Assembly: GCF_031679605.1 (NCBI RefSeq)
Contig: NZ_CP117522.1
Coordinates: forward strand, 1,736,001 to 1,800,000
Length of the DNA: 64,000 nt
Direction of reading: 5' to 3'
From: Streptomyces luomodiensis
Lineage (GTDB): Bacteria > Actinomycetota > Actinomycetes > Streptomycetales > Streptomycetaceae
Shown: positions 17,297 to 25,986 of the stretch, piece after piece
Layout: each line of letters opens with the position of its first letter
Numbering within the stretch: the stretch's first letter is position 1
Notes under the pieces: model-generated
Seen by the model: the letters and a program-made list of their open reading frames with translations, nothing else
The model's database searches: none
What the model was told of the DNA's origin: nothing
Made by a program: the position numbers and the translations under genes

Positions 17297-18591
17297 ACAG
17301 CAGCCGTCCACGTCTGGCCGCGGCCTCGAAGGCCCTGCGCCACCAGCGCGCGTGGTTCGCGGACCTGCGGGCCGGCGCCGGCCGCGGACGCCCCCTGGCG
17401 CTGGTCAACGCCGACGCGCCCCAGGAGCTGTTCCGGGCCATGGACGTGCCGTATGTGGTGAACCAGTGGTGGTCCTCCATCATCTCGGCCAAGCGCATGT
17501 CGGGCCGCTATCTGGAGGCGCTGCGCGCTCGCGGGCTGCCCGACGACGTCGAGCAGTACAGCGCCCTGCCGCTGGCCGAGGCGCTGGCACCGCGCTCGGA
17601 CGACGCCCCGTGGGGCGGGTTGCCGCTGCCGACCGTGGTCCTCGCCGAGTGCACGGGCGACACCATGCGGCGGGTGTTCCAGCTCTGGGAGAGCGAACTG
17701 GGCGTGCCGTTCCTGCCGTTGGAGAGCGCCGCCGCCGAGACCGTACCCGCCAACTGGTGGGAGCTGATGCGCCACGACTGGGAGACGGCCATCGGGTCGG
17801 CGCGCATCGATCTGCTCGAGCGGGAGCTGCGCGAGGTCATCCCCCGTATCGAACGGCTCACGGGGGCGCGTTTCCGGCCGGAGCGCCTCGCGGAGGTCAT
17901 GGACCTGTCGAACCAGCAGGCGGAGTGGAACCGCCGCACCCGCGACCTGCTCGCCACGGCCGAGCGGTGTCCCGTCCCGGTCAACGACATCATCCCCGCC
18001 GTGATGATCCCCCAGTGGCACCGTGGCACCCGGTGGGCCACCGCGGCGGCCGAGTCGCTCTACCACGAGGTCAGATCGCTGGTCGAGGACGGCCGGTCCG
18101 TGGTGGCGCCGGAGCGGCGCCGGCTGATGTGGATCGGCCGCGGACTCTGGTTCGACATGGACTTCTACCGGTCCTTCGAGTCCTCGCACGGCGCCGTCTT
18201 CGTCTGGTCCATGTACCTCGCCCTGGCGGCGGACGCGTACGCGCGCTACGGCGGCGATCCGCTGCGCGCCCTGGCCGCCAGGTTCTGCGCCTTCCGCGAT
18301 CAGATGTACACGCCGCCGTGGTCGGTGGAGTGGTACGTGAAGGAGGCGCGGGCCCACCGGGTGGCCGGGGTGGTGCACCTCATCAGCCCGGACAGCCGCA
18401 GCAGTTGGTTCACCACCCATGCCCTCCGGGCCGCGGGACTGCCCGTGCTGGAGATCCGGGCCGACAACGCCGACGGCCGTTCCCTGGACCCCGCGCGACT
18501 GCACGACGACGTCGGACGGTGGCTCGACGCCCTGCCGGAGGGCTCCGGACGGCTCACGGGGACCGCCGCTCCCGCAGATCGCTCGCCTTGA
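17293..18591 (+). CDS. 2-hydroxyacyl-CoA dehydratase-like subunit, second
   Basis: This 432-residue protein is coupled by ATGA to the first subunit. It has DAPQELFRAMDVPYVVNQWWSSIISAKRMSGRYLEAL, PTVVLAECTGDTMRRVFQLWE with Cys120, an arginine-rich helical middle, VWSMYLALAADAYARYG and AHRVAGVVHLISPDSRSSW. Only the middle ligand Cys seems conserved. The expected cysteine near DVEQYSALPL is absent, and the C-terminal one is replaced in ISPDSRSSW. Other Cys residues (226, 332) are in unusual places. Either the cluster is bound differently or the pair does another reaction. The stop overlaps the convergent MFS gene by 38 bp. Confidence 0.77.
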   Translation: MNSSRPRLAAASKALRHQRAWFADLRAGAGRGRPLALVNADAPQELFRAMDVPYVVNQWWSSIISAKRMSGRYLEALRARGLPDDVEQYSALPLAEALAPRSDDAPWGGLPLPTVVLAECTGDTMRRVFQLWESELGVPFLPLESAAAETVPANWWELMRHDWETAIGSARIDLLERELREVIPRIERLTGARFRPERLAEVMDLSNQQAEWNRRTRDLLATAERCPVPVNDIIPAVMIPQWHRGTRWATAAAESLYHEVRSLVEDGRSVVAPERRRLMWIGRGLWFDMDFYRSFESSHGAVFVWSMYLALAADAYARYGGDPLRALAARFCAFRDQMYTPPWSVEWYVKEARAHRVAGVVHLISPDSRSSWFTTHALRAAGLPVLEIRADNADGRSLDPARLHDDVGRWLDALPEGSGRLTGTAAPADRSP

Positions 18592-19915
18592 CCCCGATCA
18601 GCAGCAGGGCGACGGCGAGCAGGGCGATACCCGCGCTGATCTGCAGGCCGAGGGAGAGGCTGCCGGTGGCGTCCTTGATGAAGCCGAGCAGGGACGGGGA
18701 GGCGGCCGCGGCGAACGAGCCCATCGAGGTGACGAAGGCGATTCCGGTGGCGGCCGCGCGTTCTCCCAGGTAGATGGAGGGAATCGAGTAGAAGACGGTG
18801 AGGCCCGAGTAGTGGGCCGCGGCGAGGACCGCCAGCAGCGCCACGACGACGGTGACGTTGTTGCCCGGTATCGACAGCGCCACCATGGCGAGGGCGGCGA
18901 CGGTCCAGCTGAGGGCCGCGTGCCAGCGGCGTTCGAGGGTGCGGTCGGAGTGGCGGCCCACGATCAGCATGACCACGATGCCGAGCAGCGGCGGCAGGGC
19001 GGAGAAGAGGCCGAGGTCGAGGACGTCGCCGACGCCCGCCTCGGCGATGATCCGCGGCGTCCAGAACGACACGGCGTTGGCGAGGGTGTAGGCGCCGCAG
19101 GCACACAGGCCGATGATCCACACCTTGGGGTCCCGCAGCGCGTGACGCAGTCCGCCGTGGCCATCGCCGGCCTCCTCGCCGCCCTTGCGCCGCTGGTCGG
19201 CGGCGAGGTCGGCGTGTACGGCCGCCCGCTGCGCGGGGGTCAGCCACCGGGCCTGTGCGGGTTCGTCGACCAGCCACAGCAGGACCACGCCGGCGAGCAG
19301 GAGCGGGGGGATGCCCTCGACGATGAACAGCCACTGCCAGTCGGCGAGGCCGGCGACGCCGCCGAAGGTGTGCATGATGCTGCCGGACATCAGGGAGCCG
19401 AGGACGCCGGAGATGGGCACGCCCGCGAAGAACACCGCCGTCATCCGGGTGCGCCGGGCGGAGGGGAACCAGCGGGACAGGAAGTAGAGCGCCCCGGGGA
19501 AGAAGCCGGCCTCGGCGACGCCGAGGAGGAACCGGGCGATGTAGAAGGTGATCTCGTCCCGGACGAGTGAGGTGGCGACGGTGACGACACCCCAGGACGC
19601 CATGATGCGCACGAGTGTCTTGCGGGCGCCGATCCGGGCGAGCAGGCTGCTGCTCGGCACCTCGAAGAGGATGAAGCCCACGAAGAAGAGGGTCACGCCC
19701 AGGCCGTAGACGGCGGAGCCGAAGCCGAGGTCGCGCTCGAGGCCCTGCTGGGCGATTCCGATGTTGGTGCGGTCGATGAAGCTGACCACGTAGCAGATGA
19801 CCAGGAGCGGCATGACGCGCCAGGCGATGGTGCGGTAGGTCGCGGTGCGGTCGACCGAGGCTGTCTCGGCGGCGTCGGCGTCCTGGGATCCGGTGAGAGT
19901 TGAAGGGTCGGCCAC
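18554..19915 (-). CDS. MFS transporter, anion:cation symporter (phthalate/tartrate-type) family
   Basis: This 453-residue permease (GTG 19915, preceded by AAGGAG) has twelve hydrophobic segments. The ACS-family marks are ICYVVSFIDRTNIGIAQ in helix 1, FEVPSSSLLARIGARKTL in loop 2-3, and ARFLLGVAEAGFFPGALYFLSRWFPSARR in helices 4-5. Members import organic anions such as aromatic acids, tartrate and glucarate. A longer reading frame to 20029 exists, but it would pass through the operator at 19986-20000 and the marR start, so the GTG is preferred. It probably imports the acid degraded by the flanking acyl-CoA operons and is controlled by the divergent MarR. Confidence 0.88.
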   Translation of the reverse strand: MADPSTLTGSQDADAAETASVDRTATYRTIAWRVMPLLVICYVVSFIDRTNIGIAQQGLERDLGFGSAVYGLGVTLFFVGFILFEVPSSSLLARIGARKTLVRIMASWGVVTVATSLVRDEITFYIARFLLGVAEAGFFPGALYFLSRWFPSARRTRMTAVFFAGVPISGVLGSLMSGSIMHTFGGVAGLADWQWLFIVEGIPPLLLAGVVLLWLVDEPAQARWLTPAQRAAVHADLAADQRRKGGEEAGDGHGGLRHALRDPKVWIIGLCACGAYTLANAVSFWTPRIIAEAGVGDVLDLGLFSALPPLLGIVVMLIVGRHSDRTLERRWHAALSWTVAALAMVALSIPGNNVTVVVALLAVLAAAHYSGLTVFYSIPSIYLGERAAATGIAFVTSMGSFAAAASPSLLGFIKDATGSLSLGLQISAGIALLAVALLLIGVKASDLRERRSP

Positions 19916-19985
19916 GACGTACGACTCCTTTGCGATGAGCGGCTGCGTCGCCGGGGCGGCGGCGGTGCGAGTTTCCGACGCTTTC

Positions 19986-20000
19986 GTTGATAAAGTCAAC
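19986..20000. promoter_or_regulatory. MarR operator, copy 1 (GTTGA-N5-TCAAC)
   Basis: GTTGATAAAGTCAAC is a perfect palindrome with a 5-bp centre, between the divergent MFS and marR genes. Its exact reverse complement recurs at 20516-20530, after marR. Read on the minus strand it contains TTGACT, a likely -35 element for the MFS gene, so a bound dimer would block polymerase. Confidence 0.8.
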
Positions 20001-20018
20001 ACCCTTGGCGGAGATACC

Positions 20019-20513
20019 ATGCCGCCCATGGTGAAACGTGAGGGTGGCGGAGACCTGGTACCGATCTCCGAGCTGCTGTCCTACCGGCTGTCGCGCACAT
20101 CGTCGGCGCTCTCGCGCAGTGCGGCGCTGAGGTACCGCCGCGAGTTCGACGTGAGCCTCGGCGAGTGGCGCACCATCGCACTGATCGCGGCCGATCCGAC
20201 CCTGACCCTGAACCGCCTGGCCCGCCGGGCAGGACTGGACAAGGCGCAGGTGAGCCGAGTGGTGCGGGGGCTGGTGGAACGGGGTCTGGTCAGCCGTACC
20301 GAGGGGTCGGGGCGCAGCCGCCAACTGGCCCTGACCGAGGCGGGGGTGACGGTGTACCGGGGCCTGATCGCGGCGGCGAACGAGCGGGACGCGGCGTTCG
20401 CGGCGGTGCTCTCCGACGAGGAAGCGCAGACGCTGGGGCGCGCGCTGGAGAAGCTCACCGATCTCGCGCTGTCCCTGGAGCGGCGCGAGCGGGATCATCT
20501 CGACGACGGCTAG
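20019..20513 (+). CDS. MarR-family transcriptional regulator of the acyl-CoA locus
   Basis: This 164-residue protein starts at ATG 20019 with GGCGGAG five bases upstream; a second ATG lies nine bases on. The MarR fold is plain: LLSYRLSRTSSALSRSAALRYRREFDVSLGEWRTIALI, then the helix-turn-helix LTLNRLARRAGLDKAQVSRVVRGLVERGLVSRTEGSGRSRQLALTEAG. Identical 15-bp palindromes sit on both sides of the gene, one in the divergent MFS promoter and one just before the HMG-CoA lyase-like gene. I infer that it represses both transporter and catabolic operon and is released by the substrate or its CoA ester. Confidence 0.93.
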   Translation: MPPMVKREGGGDLVPISELLSYRLSRTSSALSRSAALRYRREFDVSLGEWRTIALIAADPTLTLNRLARRAGLDKAQVSRVVRGLVERGLVSRTEGSGRSRQLALTEAGVTVYRGLIAAANERDAAFAAVLSDEEAQTLGRALEKLTDLALSLERRERDHLDDG

Positions 20514-20514
20514 G

Positions 20515-20531
20515 TGTTGACTTTATCAACA
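20515..20531. promoter_or_regulatory. MarR operator, copy 2, before the HMG-CoA lyase-like operon
   Basis: TGTTGACTTTATCAACA is a perfect 6-5-6 palindrome whose core is the exact reverse complement of the site at 19986-20000. The TTGACT inside it, followed 18 bp later by TAGTTG (20541-20546), forms a plausible promoter for the operon starting at 20577. Confidence 0.8.
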
Positions 20532-20576
20532 AAGCGAGGGTAGTTGTGGTGGAGTCATCCATGAGGAGGTGGCTCG

Positions 20577-21509
20577 ATGACCGACGCGGTCACGATCTGC
20601 GAATGCTTCGCCCGGGACGGGCTCCAGCACGAACCCACGTTCGTGCCGACCGAAACCAAGATCGCCCTACTGGAGGCATTCGCCGCCGCCGGCTTCCGCC
20701 GTATCGAGGCGACCGGCTACAGCCATCCGCGGTGGGTCCCCGCCTTCGCCGACGCCAGCGAGGTGCTGGCGGGTGTCACCCACCGCCCCGGTGTGGCGTT
20801 CAAGGCCACGTGTCCCAACCCGCGGGCCGTCGAGCGCGCCCTGGCCGACCTCGAGCGCGGAACGGGCGCCGAGGAGCTGAGCCTGCTGGTGTCGGCCAGT
20901 GAGAGCCACACCCAGAAGAACCTGCGCACCACCCGGGAGCGGCAGTGGGAGCGGGTCACCGAGATGGTCGCGCTGGCCGGCGGCCGGTTCCGGCTGATCG
21001 GGGTGGTGTCCGTCGCGTTCGGCTGCCCCTTCGAGGGCCGTGTCGACCCGGGCCGGGTCGCCGAGGACGTCGCCCGCTTCGTCGACCTGGGCGCGGACGC
21101 CGTCTCGCTGGGGGACACCACGGGTGTCGCCACCCCCGCGGCCGTGGCCGGCCTCTTCACGCGGCTGGAGCGGGCGCACCCCGGGCTGCCGGTCATCGCC
21201 CACTTCCACAACACCCGCGGCACGGCCATCGCCAACGCGGTGGCCGCCCTGGACGCGGGCTGCCGCCACTTCGACAGCGCCCTGGGCGGCGTCGGCGGCC
21301 ATCCGTCGAAGATCGGCTACGGCGCCGGCCTCACCGGAAACGTCTGCACCGAGGACCTGGTGAGCCTGCTGGACGCGATGGGCGTCGACACCGGCATCGA
21401 CCTGGACGCGCTCGCCGCCGCGTCCCGGGCCTGCGAGGAGGCGCTGGACCGGCCCCTGCACAGCATGGTGGCCCGAGCCGGCTTCGCCCGCTCCGCGGCC
21501 GCCGCCTGA
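20577..21509 (+). CDS. Hydroxymethylglutaryl-CoA lyase-like enzyme
   Basis: This 310-residue TIM-barrel protein belongs to the HMG-CoA lyase/DRE family: CECFARDGLQHEPTFVPTETK with the catalytic Arg-Asp, GYSHPRWVP, VSVAFGCPFEGRVDPGRV, VSLGDTTGVATP, VIAHFHNTRGTA with the metal-binding His-x-His, and the mobile loop GNVCTEDLVSLLDAMG with the catalytic Cys. The family cleaves 3-hydroxy-3-methylglutaryl-CoA or similar 3-hydroxyacyl-CoAs to acetyl-CoA plus a ketoacid. As first gene after the MarR operator it probably carries out the carbon-carbon cleavage step of the pathway. RBS GAGGAGGTGG (20570s). Confidence 0.9.
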   Translation: MTDAVTICECFARDGLQHEPTFVPTETKIALLEAFAAAGFRRIEATGYSHPRWVPAFADASEVLAGVTHRPGVAFKATCPNPRAVERALADLERGTGAEELSLLVSASESHTQKNLRTTRERQWERVTEMVALAGGRFRLIGVVSVAFGCPFEGRVDPGRVAEDVARFVDLGADAVSLGDTTGVATPAAVAGLFTRLERAHPGLPVIAHFHNTRGTAIANAVAALDAGCRHFDSALGGVGGHPSKIGYGAGLTGNVCTEDLVSLLDAMGVDTGIDLDALAAASRACEEALDRPLHSMVARAGFARSAAAA

Positions 21510-21559
21510 CCCGCCGCACCGCATACGATCCCCCACCGCACGACCGAGGAGAACCTTCC

Positions 21560-22330
21560 GTGACCGTCACGACCAGCGGGCAGCCGGCCGACACGGGCGC
21601 AGCGGCCGCCGATGTGCTGCTCGTCGAGGACCGCGGCCCCGTCCGCGTCCTGACCCTCAACCGTCCCGACAAGCTCAACGCGCTGAACACCGCGCTCACC
21701 CGGGCCCTGAGCACCGCCCTCACCGCGGCCGAGGACGACCGCGACGTCCGCGCCGTCGTCCTCACCGGCGCCGGCCGCGGCTTCTGCGCGGGCGCCGACC
21801 TGTCGGAGTTCTCCACCCTCACCCCCGACCAGCCGGACGCCGTCCTGGAGCGGGCCGCACTCACCGCACACCTCCAGACGCAGATGCAGCACATGGGCAC
21901 ACCCGTCGTCTCCGCGGTGCGCGGCGCCGCGGTGGGCGGCGGCGCCGGGCTCGCCATCGGCGCCGACATGGCCGTGGCCGGTACGGACCTGAAGTTCGGC
22001 TATCCCGAGCTGCGGCACTCGATCGTGCCCGCCCTGGTCATGACCGGACTCCAGCGCCACCTGGGCCGCAAGCTGGCCTTCGAACTGGTCAGCACCGGCC
22101 GGCTGCTCACCGCCGCCGAGGCCGCGGCACACGGCCTGGTCAACCGCGTGGTCGAGCCGGAGGCGGTGGTCGAGACCGCGTACGGCATCGCCGAGCGGTG
22201 GGCCGCGGTGGAACCCCGCGCCATCCGCGCCGCCAAGGACCTCTTCTACCGGGTCGCCGACCTGCCGACAGAGGCCGCGATGCGGGCCGGCCAGGACGTC
22301 AACGCCCTGATGCGGGGGTTCCGCCGGTGA
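21560..22330 (+). CDS. Enoyl-CoA hydratase/isomerase family protein, first copy
   Basis: This 256-residue crotonase starts at GTG 21560 behind GAGGAGA. It has LNRPDKLNALN, GAGRGFCAGADLSEF (CoA/oxyanion loop 1), VRGAAVGGGAGLAIGADMAVAG (oxyanion loop 2) and LRHSIVPALVMTGLQRHLG, where catalytic acids normally lie. Members hydrate or isomerise enoyl-CoAs. It is coupled to the following CoA-transferase by GTGA. The exact reaction is uncertain because one of the usual catalytic Glu positions is not obvious. Confidence 0.9.
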   Translation: MTVTTSGQPADTGAAAADVLLVEDRGPVRVLTLNRPDKLNALNTALTRALSTALTAAEDDRDVRAVVLTGAGRGFCAGADLSEFSTLTPDQPDAVLERAALTAHLQTQMQHMGTPVVSAVRGAAVGGGAGLAIGADMAVAGTDLKFGYPELRHSIVPALVMTGLQRHLGRKLAFELVSTGRLLTAAEAAAHGLVNRVVEPEAVVETAYGIAERWAAVEPRAIRAAKDLFYRVADLPTEAAMRAGQDVNALMRGFRR

Positions 22331-23532
22331 GCGCGCACCCCGCCCCCGGCCCGCTCGACGGCATCACCGTCCTCGACTTCTCACGGGTCCTGGCGGCCCC
22401 GATGGCCACCCAGATCCTCGCCGAGCTGGGCGCCACCGTCATCAAGGTCGAACGGCCCGGCCGCGGCGACGAGACCCGCGGCTTCGAACCCCGGCTGCCG
22501 CACGGCGAGAGCGCCTACTTCTTCGCGTTCAACCGCGGCAAGCGCTCGATCACCCTGGACCTCAAGGACCCCCGCGGCCAGGACCTCGCCCGCCGCCTCG
22601 CCTCCCGCGCCGACGTCGTCGTCGAGAACTTCCTGCCCGGCGCCATGGACCGGCTGGGGCTGGGATACGACCGGCTCGCCGCGGACAACCCGGCCCTGGT
22701 CTACGTCTCCGCCACCGGTTTCGGGCAGAGCGGCCCCGACCGCACCCGCAAGGGCTACGACACCGTCTTCCAGGCGCTGTCCGGCGTCATGGCGATGACC
22801 GGGGAACCGGACGGCCCGCCGAGCAAGACCGGGATCCCGGTGGCGGACATGACCTCCGGGCTCTGGGTCGTCATCGCCACGCTCACCGGACTGGCCGGGC
22901 GCGCCGCCACCGGCCGCGGCCGCCACTACGACGTCTCCATGATGGACGTCCAGCTCTCGTTGCACGCCCTGAACGCGGCCCGGCTGTTCGCCCTGGACGA
23001 GGACCCGGTGCGCACCGGCACCCAGCACCCCGGCCGGGTCCCCTCCGCCGCGTTCCAGGCGGCCGACGGCGGCTGGCTGCACATCAGCGGCAGCGACCAG
23101 CACTGGGCACCGCTGTGCGCCGTCCTCGGCCTCGACGACCTCGCCGCCGATCCCGGGCTGCGGCACAACGCGGGCCGCGTCGCCGAGCGCGACCGCGTGA
23201 TGACCGCCCTGCGGACGGCCATCGCCGGACGGGAGCGCGAACCGCTGCTCAAGGAGTTGCGCGCCGCCGACATCCCGGCCGGCGAGGTCCGCGGCGTCCG
23301 CGAGGCCCTGGCCGACCCGCACGCGCGGGCGCGGGGTGTCGTCGCGGAGTTCGAGCACCCCACCGAGGGCGCCTTCCGCGCCCTGCGCACCCCGCTGCGG
23401 GAGACCACCGGCGCGCCGCCGCCCACCGACGCCCCGCCGCTGCTGGGCGCCGACACCGACGCGGTGCTCACGGAGTTCGCCGGACTGGACGGCGGCGAGA
23501 TCGACGGCCTGCGGGCCGCGGGGGTGATCTGA
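22327..23532 (+). CDS. CaiB/BaiF-type CoA-transferase, second copy
   Basis: This 401-residue class III CoA-transferase begins GITVLDFSRVLAAPMATQILAELGATVIKVERPG, has KRSITLDLKDPRGQDLARRLASRADVVVENFLPGAMDRLGLGY, GFGQSGPDRTRKGYDTVFQALSGVMAMTG, and the catalytic-Asp segment IPVADMTSGLWVVIATL. It differs considerably from the first copy at 14916, so the two probably act on different acids. It lies within a tight operon between two enoyl-CoA hydratases. Confidence 0.93.
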   Translation: MSAHPAPGPLDGITVLDFSRVLAAPMATQILAELGATVIKVERPGRGDETRGFEPRLPHGESAYFFAFNRGKRSITLDLKDPRGQDLARRLASRADVVVENFLPGAMDRLGLGYDRLAADNPALVYVSATGFGQSGPDRTRKGYDTVFQALSGVMAMTGEPDGPPSKTGIPVADMTSGLWVVIATLTGLAGRAATGRGRHYDVSMMDVQLSLHALNAARLFALDEDPVRTGTQHPGRVPSAAFQAADGGWLHISGSDQHWAPLCAVLGLDDLAADPGLRHNAGRVAERDRVMTALRTAIAGREREPLLKELRAADIPAGEVRGVREALADPHARARGVVAEFEHPTEGAFRALRTPLRETTGAPPPTDAPPLLGADTDAVLTEFAGLDGGEIDGLRAAGVI

Positions 23533-23533
23533 G

Positions 23534-24367
23534 GTGGCCGATGTGACCGATGTGACCGAGCCTGCCGCAACGGCAGAGCCGGCCGACCCGCCGCGGGTGC
23601 GCTGTGCGGTGGCCGACGGGATCGCCCGGGTCGAGCTGGCCCGGCCGCGCGCCCGCAACGCCGTCGACCTGCCGATGTGCCGGCAGCTGCGGACGGTCTT
23701 CGAGGAGCTCGACGCCGACGACTCCGTCCGTGTGGTGCTGCTGTCCGCGCAGGGCCCCGCGTTCTGCGCCGGGGCGGACCTCAAGGAGCGGGCCGGGCGG
23801 GACGCCGCCTGGGTCCGCCGCCGGCGGGTGGCCTCGTTCGCCGCCTACGACGCGATCGAGCGGTGCCGCCGTCCCGTCGTCGCGCTCGTGCACGGCGCGG
23901 TCGTGGGCTCCGGCGGTGAGATCACCCTGGCCGCGGACTTCGCCGTCGCCGCCGAGGGCACCACGTTCCGCTTCCCGGAGCCGCACTGGGGCACGGTGGG
24001 CGCCACCCAGCGGCTCCAGCGCGTCATCGGCCGGCGCCGCGCCAAGGAACTGCTGTTCACCGGCCGCCCCATGTCCGCCACCGAGGCCCTCCACTGGGGT
24101 GTCGTCAGCCAGGTGGTGCCGGAGGAGGAGTTGGCGCGGACGGGCGCGGAGATCGCCGCCACCGTCGCCAAGGCCCCGCCCCTGGCGATCTCGCTGACGA
24201 AACGGGCCGTCGACCTCGGCGGCGAGACGGACCTGGACCGCGGTATCCGGATCGAGATGGCGGCGATCGAGCAGTGCCTGGCCGACGACGGCTGGCGGGA
24301 CGGCGTCGACCGGTTCACCCGCCGTGGCGCCGGCCACGCGCCCAGCACCGATGAGGAGAGGCGATGA
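23534..24367 (+). CDS. Enoyl-CoA hydratase/isomerase family protein, second copy
   Basis: This 277-residue crotonase starts at GTG 23534, two bases after the CoA-transferase stop. It has ELARPRARNAVD, GPAFCAGADLKERAG, HGAVVGSGGEITLAADFAVAAE and FPEPHWGTVGATQRLQRVIGRRRAKELLFTGRPMSA. The GSGGE loop puts a Glu at the first catalytic position. Together with the first copy it offers two hydration or isomerisation steps. Its stop overlaps the acyl-CoA ligase ATG. Confidence 0.9.
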   Translation: MADVTDVTEPAATAEPADPPRVRCAVADGIARVELARPRARNAVDLPMCRQLRTVFEELDADDSVRVVLLSAQGPAFCAGADLKERAGRDAAWVRRRRVASFAAYDAIERCRRPVVALVHGAVVGSGGEITLAADFAVAAEGTTFRFPEPHWGTVGATQRLQRVIGRRRAKELLFTGRPMSATEALHWGVVSQVVPEEELARTGAEIAATVAKAPPLAISLTKRAVDLGGETDLDRGIRIEMAAIEQCLADDGWRDGVDRFTRRGAGHAPSTDEERR

Positions 24368-25986
24368 ACCTCCGGACGGTATGTCCCCTGACCGCGCACG
24401 AGGCGCTGGAGCGGGCCGCGCTGCTCGCCCCCGACCTGGAGGCCGTGGTCACCGCCGAGGAGCGGATCACCTACGGTGAACTCGCCGCCGAGGTCGCCCG
24501 GATCCGGTCCGCCCTGACCGCCGCCGGCATCGGCCGCGGCGACCGGGTCGGCCTGTGCCTCGGCAACGGGCCGCGCTGGGTCGCCCTGTTCGTCGCCCTG
24601 GGCTCGGTCGGGGCGGTGACCATCCCCGTCAACACCCGGTACACCGCCGACGAGGTGCACCACACCCTCGCCCACGCCAAGGTCTCCACGCTGTTCGTCG
24701 CCGACCGCGTGCTGCGCGTCGACTTCCTCGCCATGCTGCGGGAGCTCGGCATCGGCGAGGACGGCGCGGCCACCTGCCGCAGCCTGCCCGATCTGAAGAG
24801 CGTCGTGGTGTGCGGGGCGGACGTGCCCGAGTGGGCGACGGCGTGGCCGCGGTTCCTGGCCGGGGCCACCGGCGAGGTCCCCGCCACCGGCACCCCCGAC
24901 GACATCCTGCTGGTCCAGTACACCTCCGGCACCACCTCCCGCCCCAAGGGTGTGCTGCTCACCCAGCGCAGCATGTGCGCCGACGGGTTCTTCTCCGGTG
25001 CGCGCATGGGCCTGCGCCCCGGTGACCGCTTCCACAGCGCCCGGCCGTTCTTCCACGTGGCCGGCAGCACCCTGTCCGTCCTGGCGTCCCTCCAGCACGC
25101 CACGACGCTGGTGACCATGCCCCGGTTCGAGGCGGCCGAGGCGCTGCGGCTGATGGAGAGCGAACGCTGCACCCACTTCTCCGGCAACGACACCATCGCG
25201 CTGATGCTGCTCAACCACCCCGACCGCGCGCACCGCACCCTCCGTCTGCGGGGCGCGTGGGTCGCGGCCTCGCCCACCATCATCCGCCGGGTGATCGACG
25301 AGCTGGGTGCCACCGAGTGCGTGGCCGGATACGGTCTGTCCGAGGCGTCGCCCAATGTGGCCCAGTCCTGCTGGTGGGAGGACGACCAGGTCAGGGCGTC
25401 CGGTGCGATGCTGGTGGAGCCCGGGGTGGAGGTGCGCATCCGCGCCGTGGACGACTCCCGTGACTGCGGTCCCGGTGAGCCGGGCTCGATCCTGGTGCGC
25501 GGCTGGAACGTCATGCGGGGCTATCTGGACGCCCCGGAGGCGACCGCCGCCGCCATCGACGCCGACGGCTGGCTGTCCACCGGGGACGTCGGCACGCTCG
25601 ACGCCACGGGCCGGCTGCACTTCGTGGGCCGCACCAAGGACATCATCCGGGTCGGCGGTGAGAACGTGGCCCCGGCCGACGTGGAGAACACCTTGCACCG
25701 CCATCCGCGGGTGCGGCAGGCCGTCGTGGTCGGTGTTCCGGACGAGCGGTTGATCGAGGTGCCGTTCGCCTTCGTCGTCCTCAACGAACCGGGCGGCACC
25801 ACCGAGGACGAGCTGATCACGTGGGCGCGCGCCCATATGGCCGGGTTCAAGGTGCCCCGCCATCTGCGCATCGTCGACGGGTTCGAGGGCATCGGCATGA
25901 CCGCCAGCTCCAAGGTGCAGAAGAACCGGCTCGCCGAACACGCCCGCGCGCTGCTGGCCCGGCGGGACGACGAGGTGCCGGCGTGA
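24364..25986 (+). CDS. Acyl-CoA ligase (AMP-forming, ANL superfamily)
   Basis: This 540-residue enzyme shows the ANL motifs in order: VQYTSGTTSRPKGVLLT (A3 phosphate loop), FFHVAGS (A4), GYGLSEASPNV (A5), DGWLSTGDVG (A7), GRTKDIIRVGGENVAPADVE (A8 hinge) and SSKVQKNRLA with the catalytic Lys (A10). It activates a carboxylic acid to the acyl-CoA through an acyl-adenylate in the cytoplasm. It probably primes the substrate of this locus. Coupled to both neighbours by 4-bp overlaps. Confidence 0.93.
   Translation: MNLRTVCPLTAHEALERAALLAPDLEAVVTAEERITYGELAAEVARIRSALTAAGIGRGDRVGLCLGNGPRWVALFVALGSVGAVTIPVNTRYTADEVHHTLAHAKVSTLFVADRVLRVDFLAMLRELGIGEDGAATCRSLPDLKSVVVCGADVPEWATAWPRFLAGATGEVPATGTPDDILLVQYTSGTTSRPKGVLLTQRSMCADGFFSGARMGLRPGDRFHSARPFFHVAGSTLSVLASLQHATTLVTMPRFEAAEALRLMESERCTHFSGNDTIALMLLNHPDRAHRTLRLRGAWVAASPTIIRRVIDELGATECVAGYGLSEASPNVAQSCWWEDDQVRASGAMLVEPGVEVRIRAVDDSRDCGPGEPGSILVRGWNVMRGYLDAPEATAAAIDADGWLSTGDVGTLDATGRLHFVGRTKDIIRVGGENVAPADVENTLHRHPRVRQAVVVGVPDERLIEVPFAFVVLNEPGGTTEDELITWARAHMAGFKVPRHLRIVDGFEGIGMTASSKVQKNRLAEHARALLARRDDEVPA

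Noticed and set aside
19916..20029. N-terminal extension of the ACS-type MFS permease to 20029
   Set aside because: It would translate through the MarR operator and the marR start on the opposite strand and has no hydrophobic or family sequence. GTG 19915 has AAGGAG upstream.
18590..20498. A very long open frame on the minus strand through the MFS and marR genes
   Set aside because: It crosses both real genes out of phase and lacks domains. The MFS protein is in another minus-strand frame.
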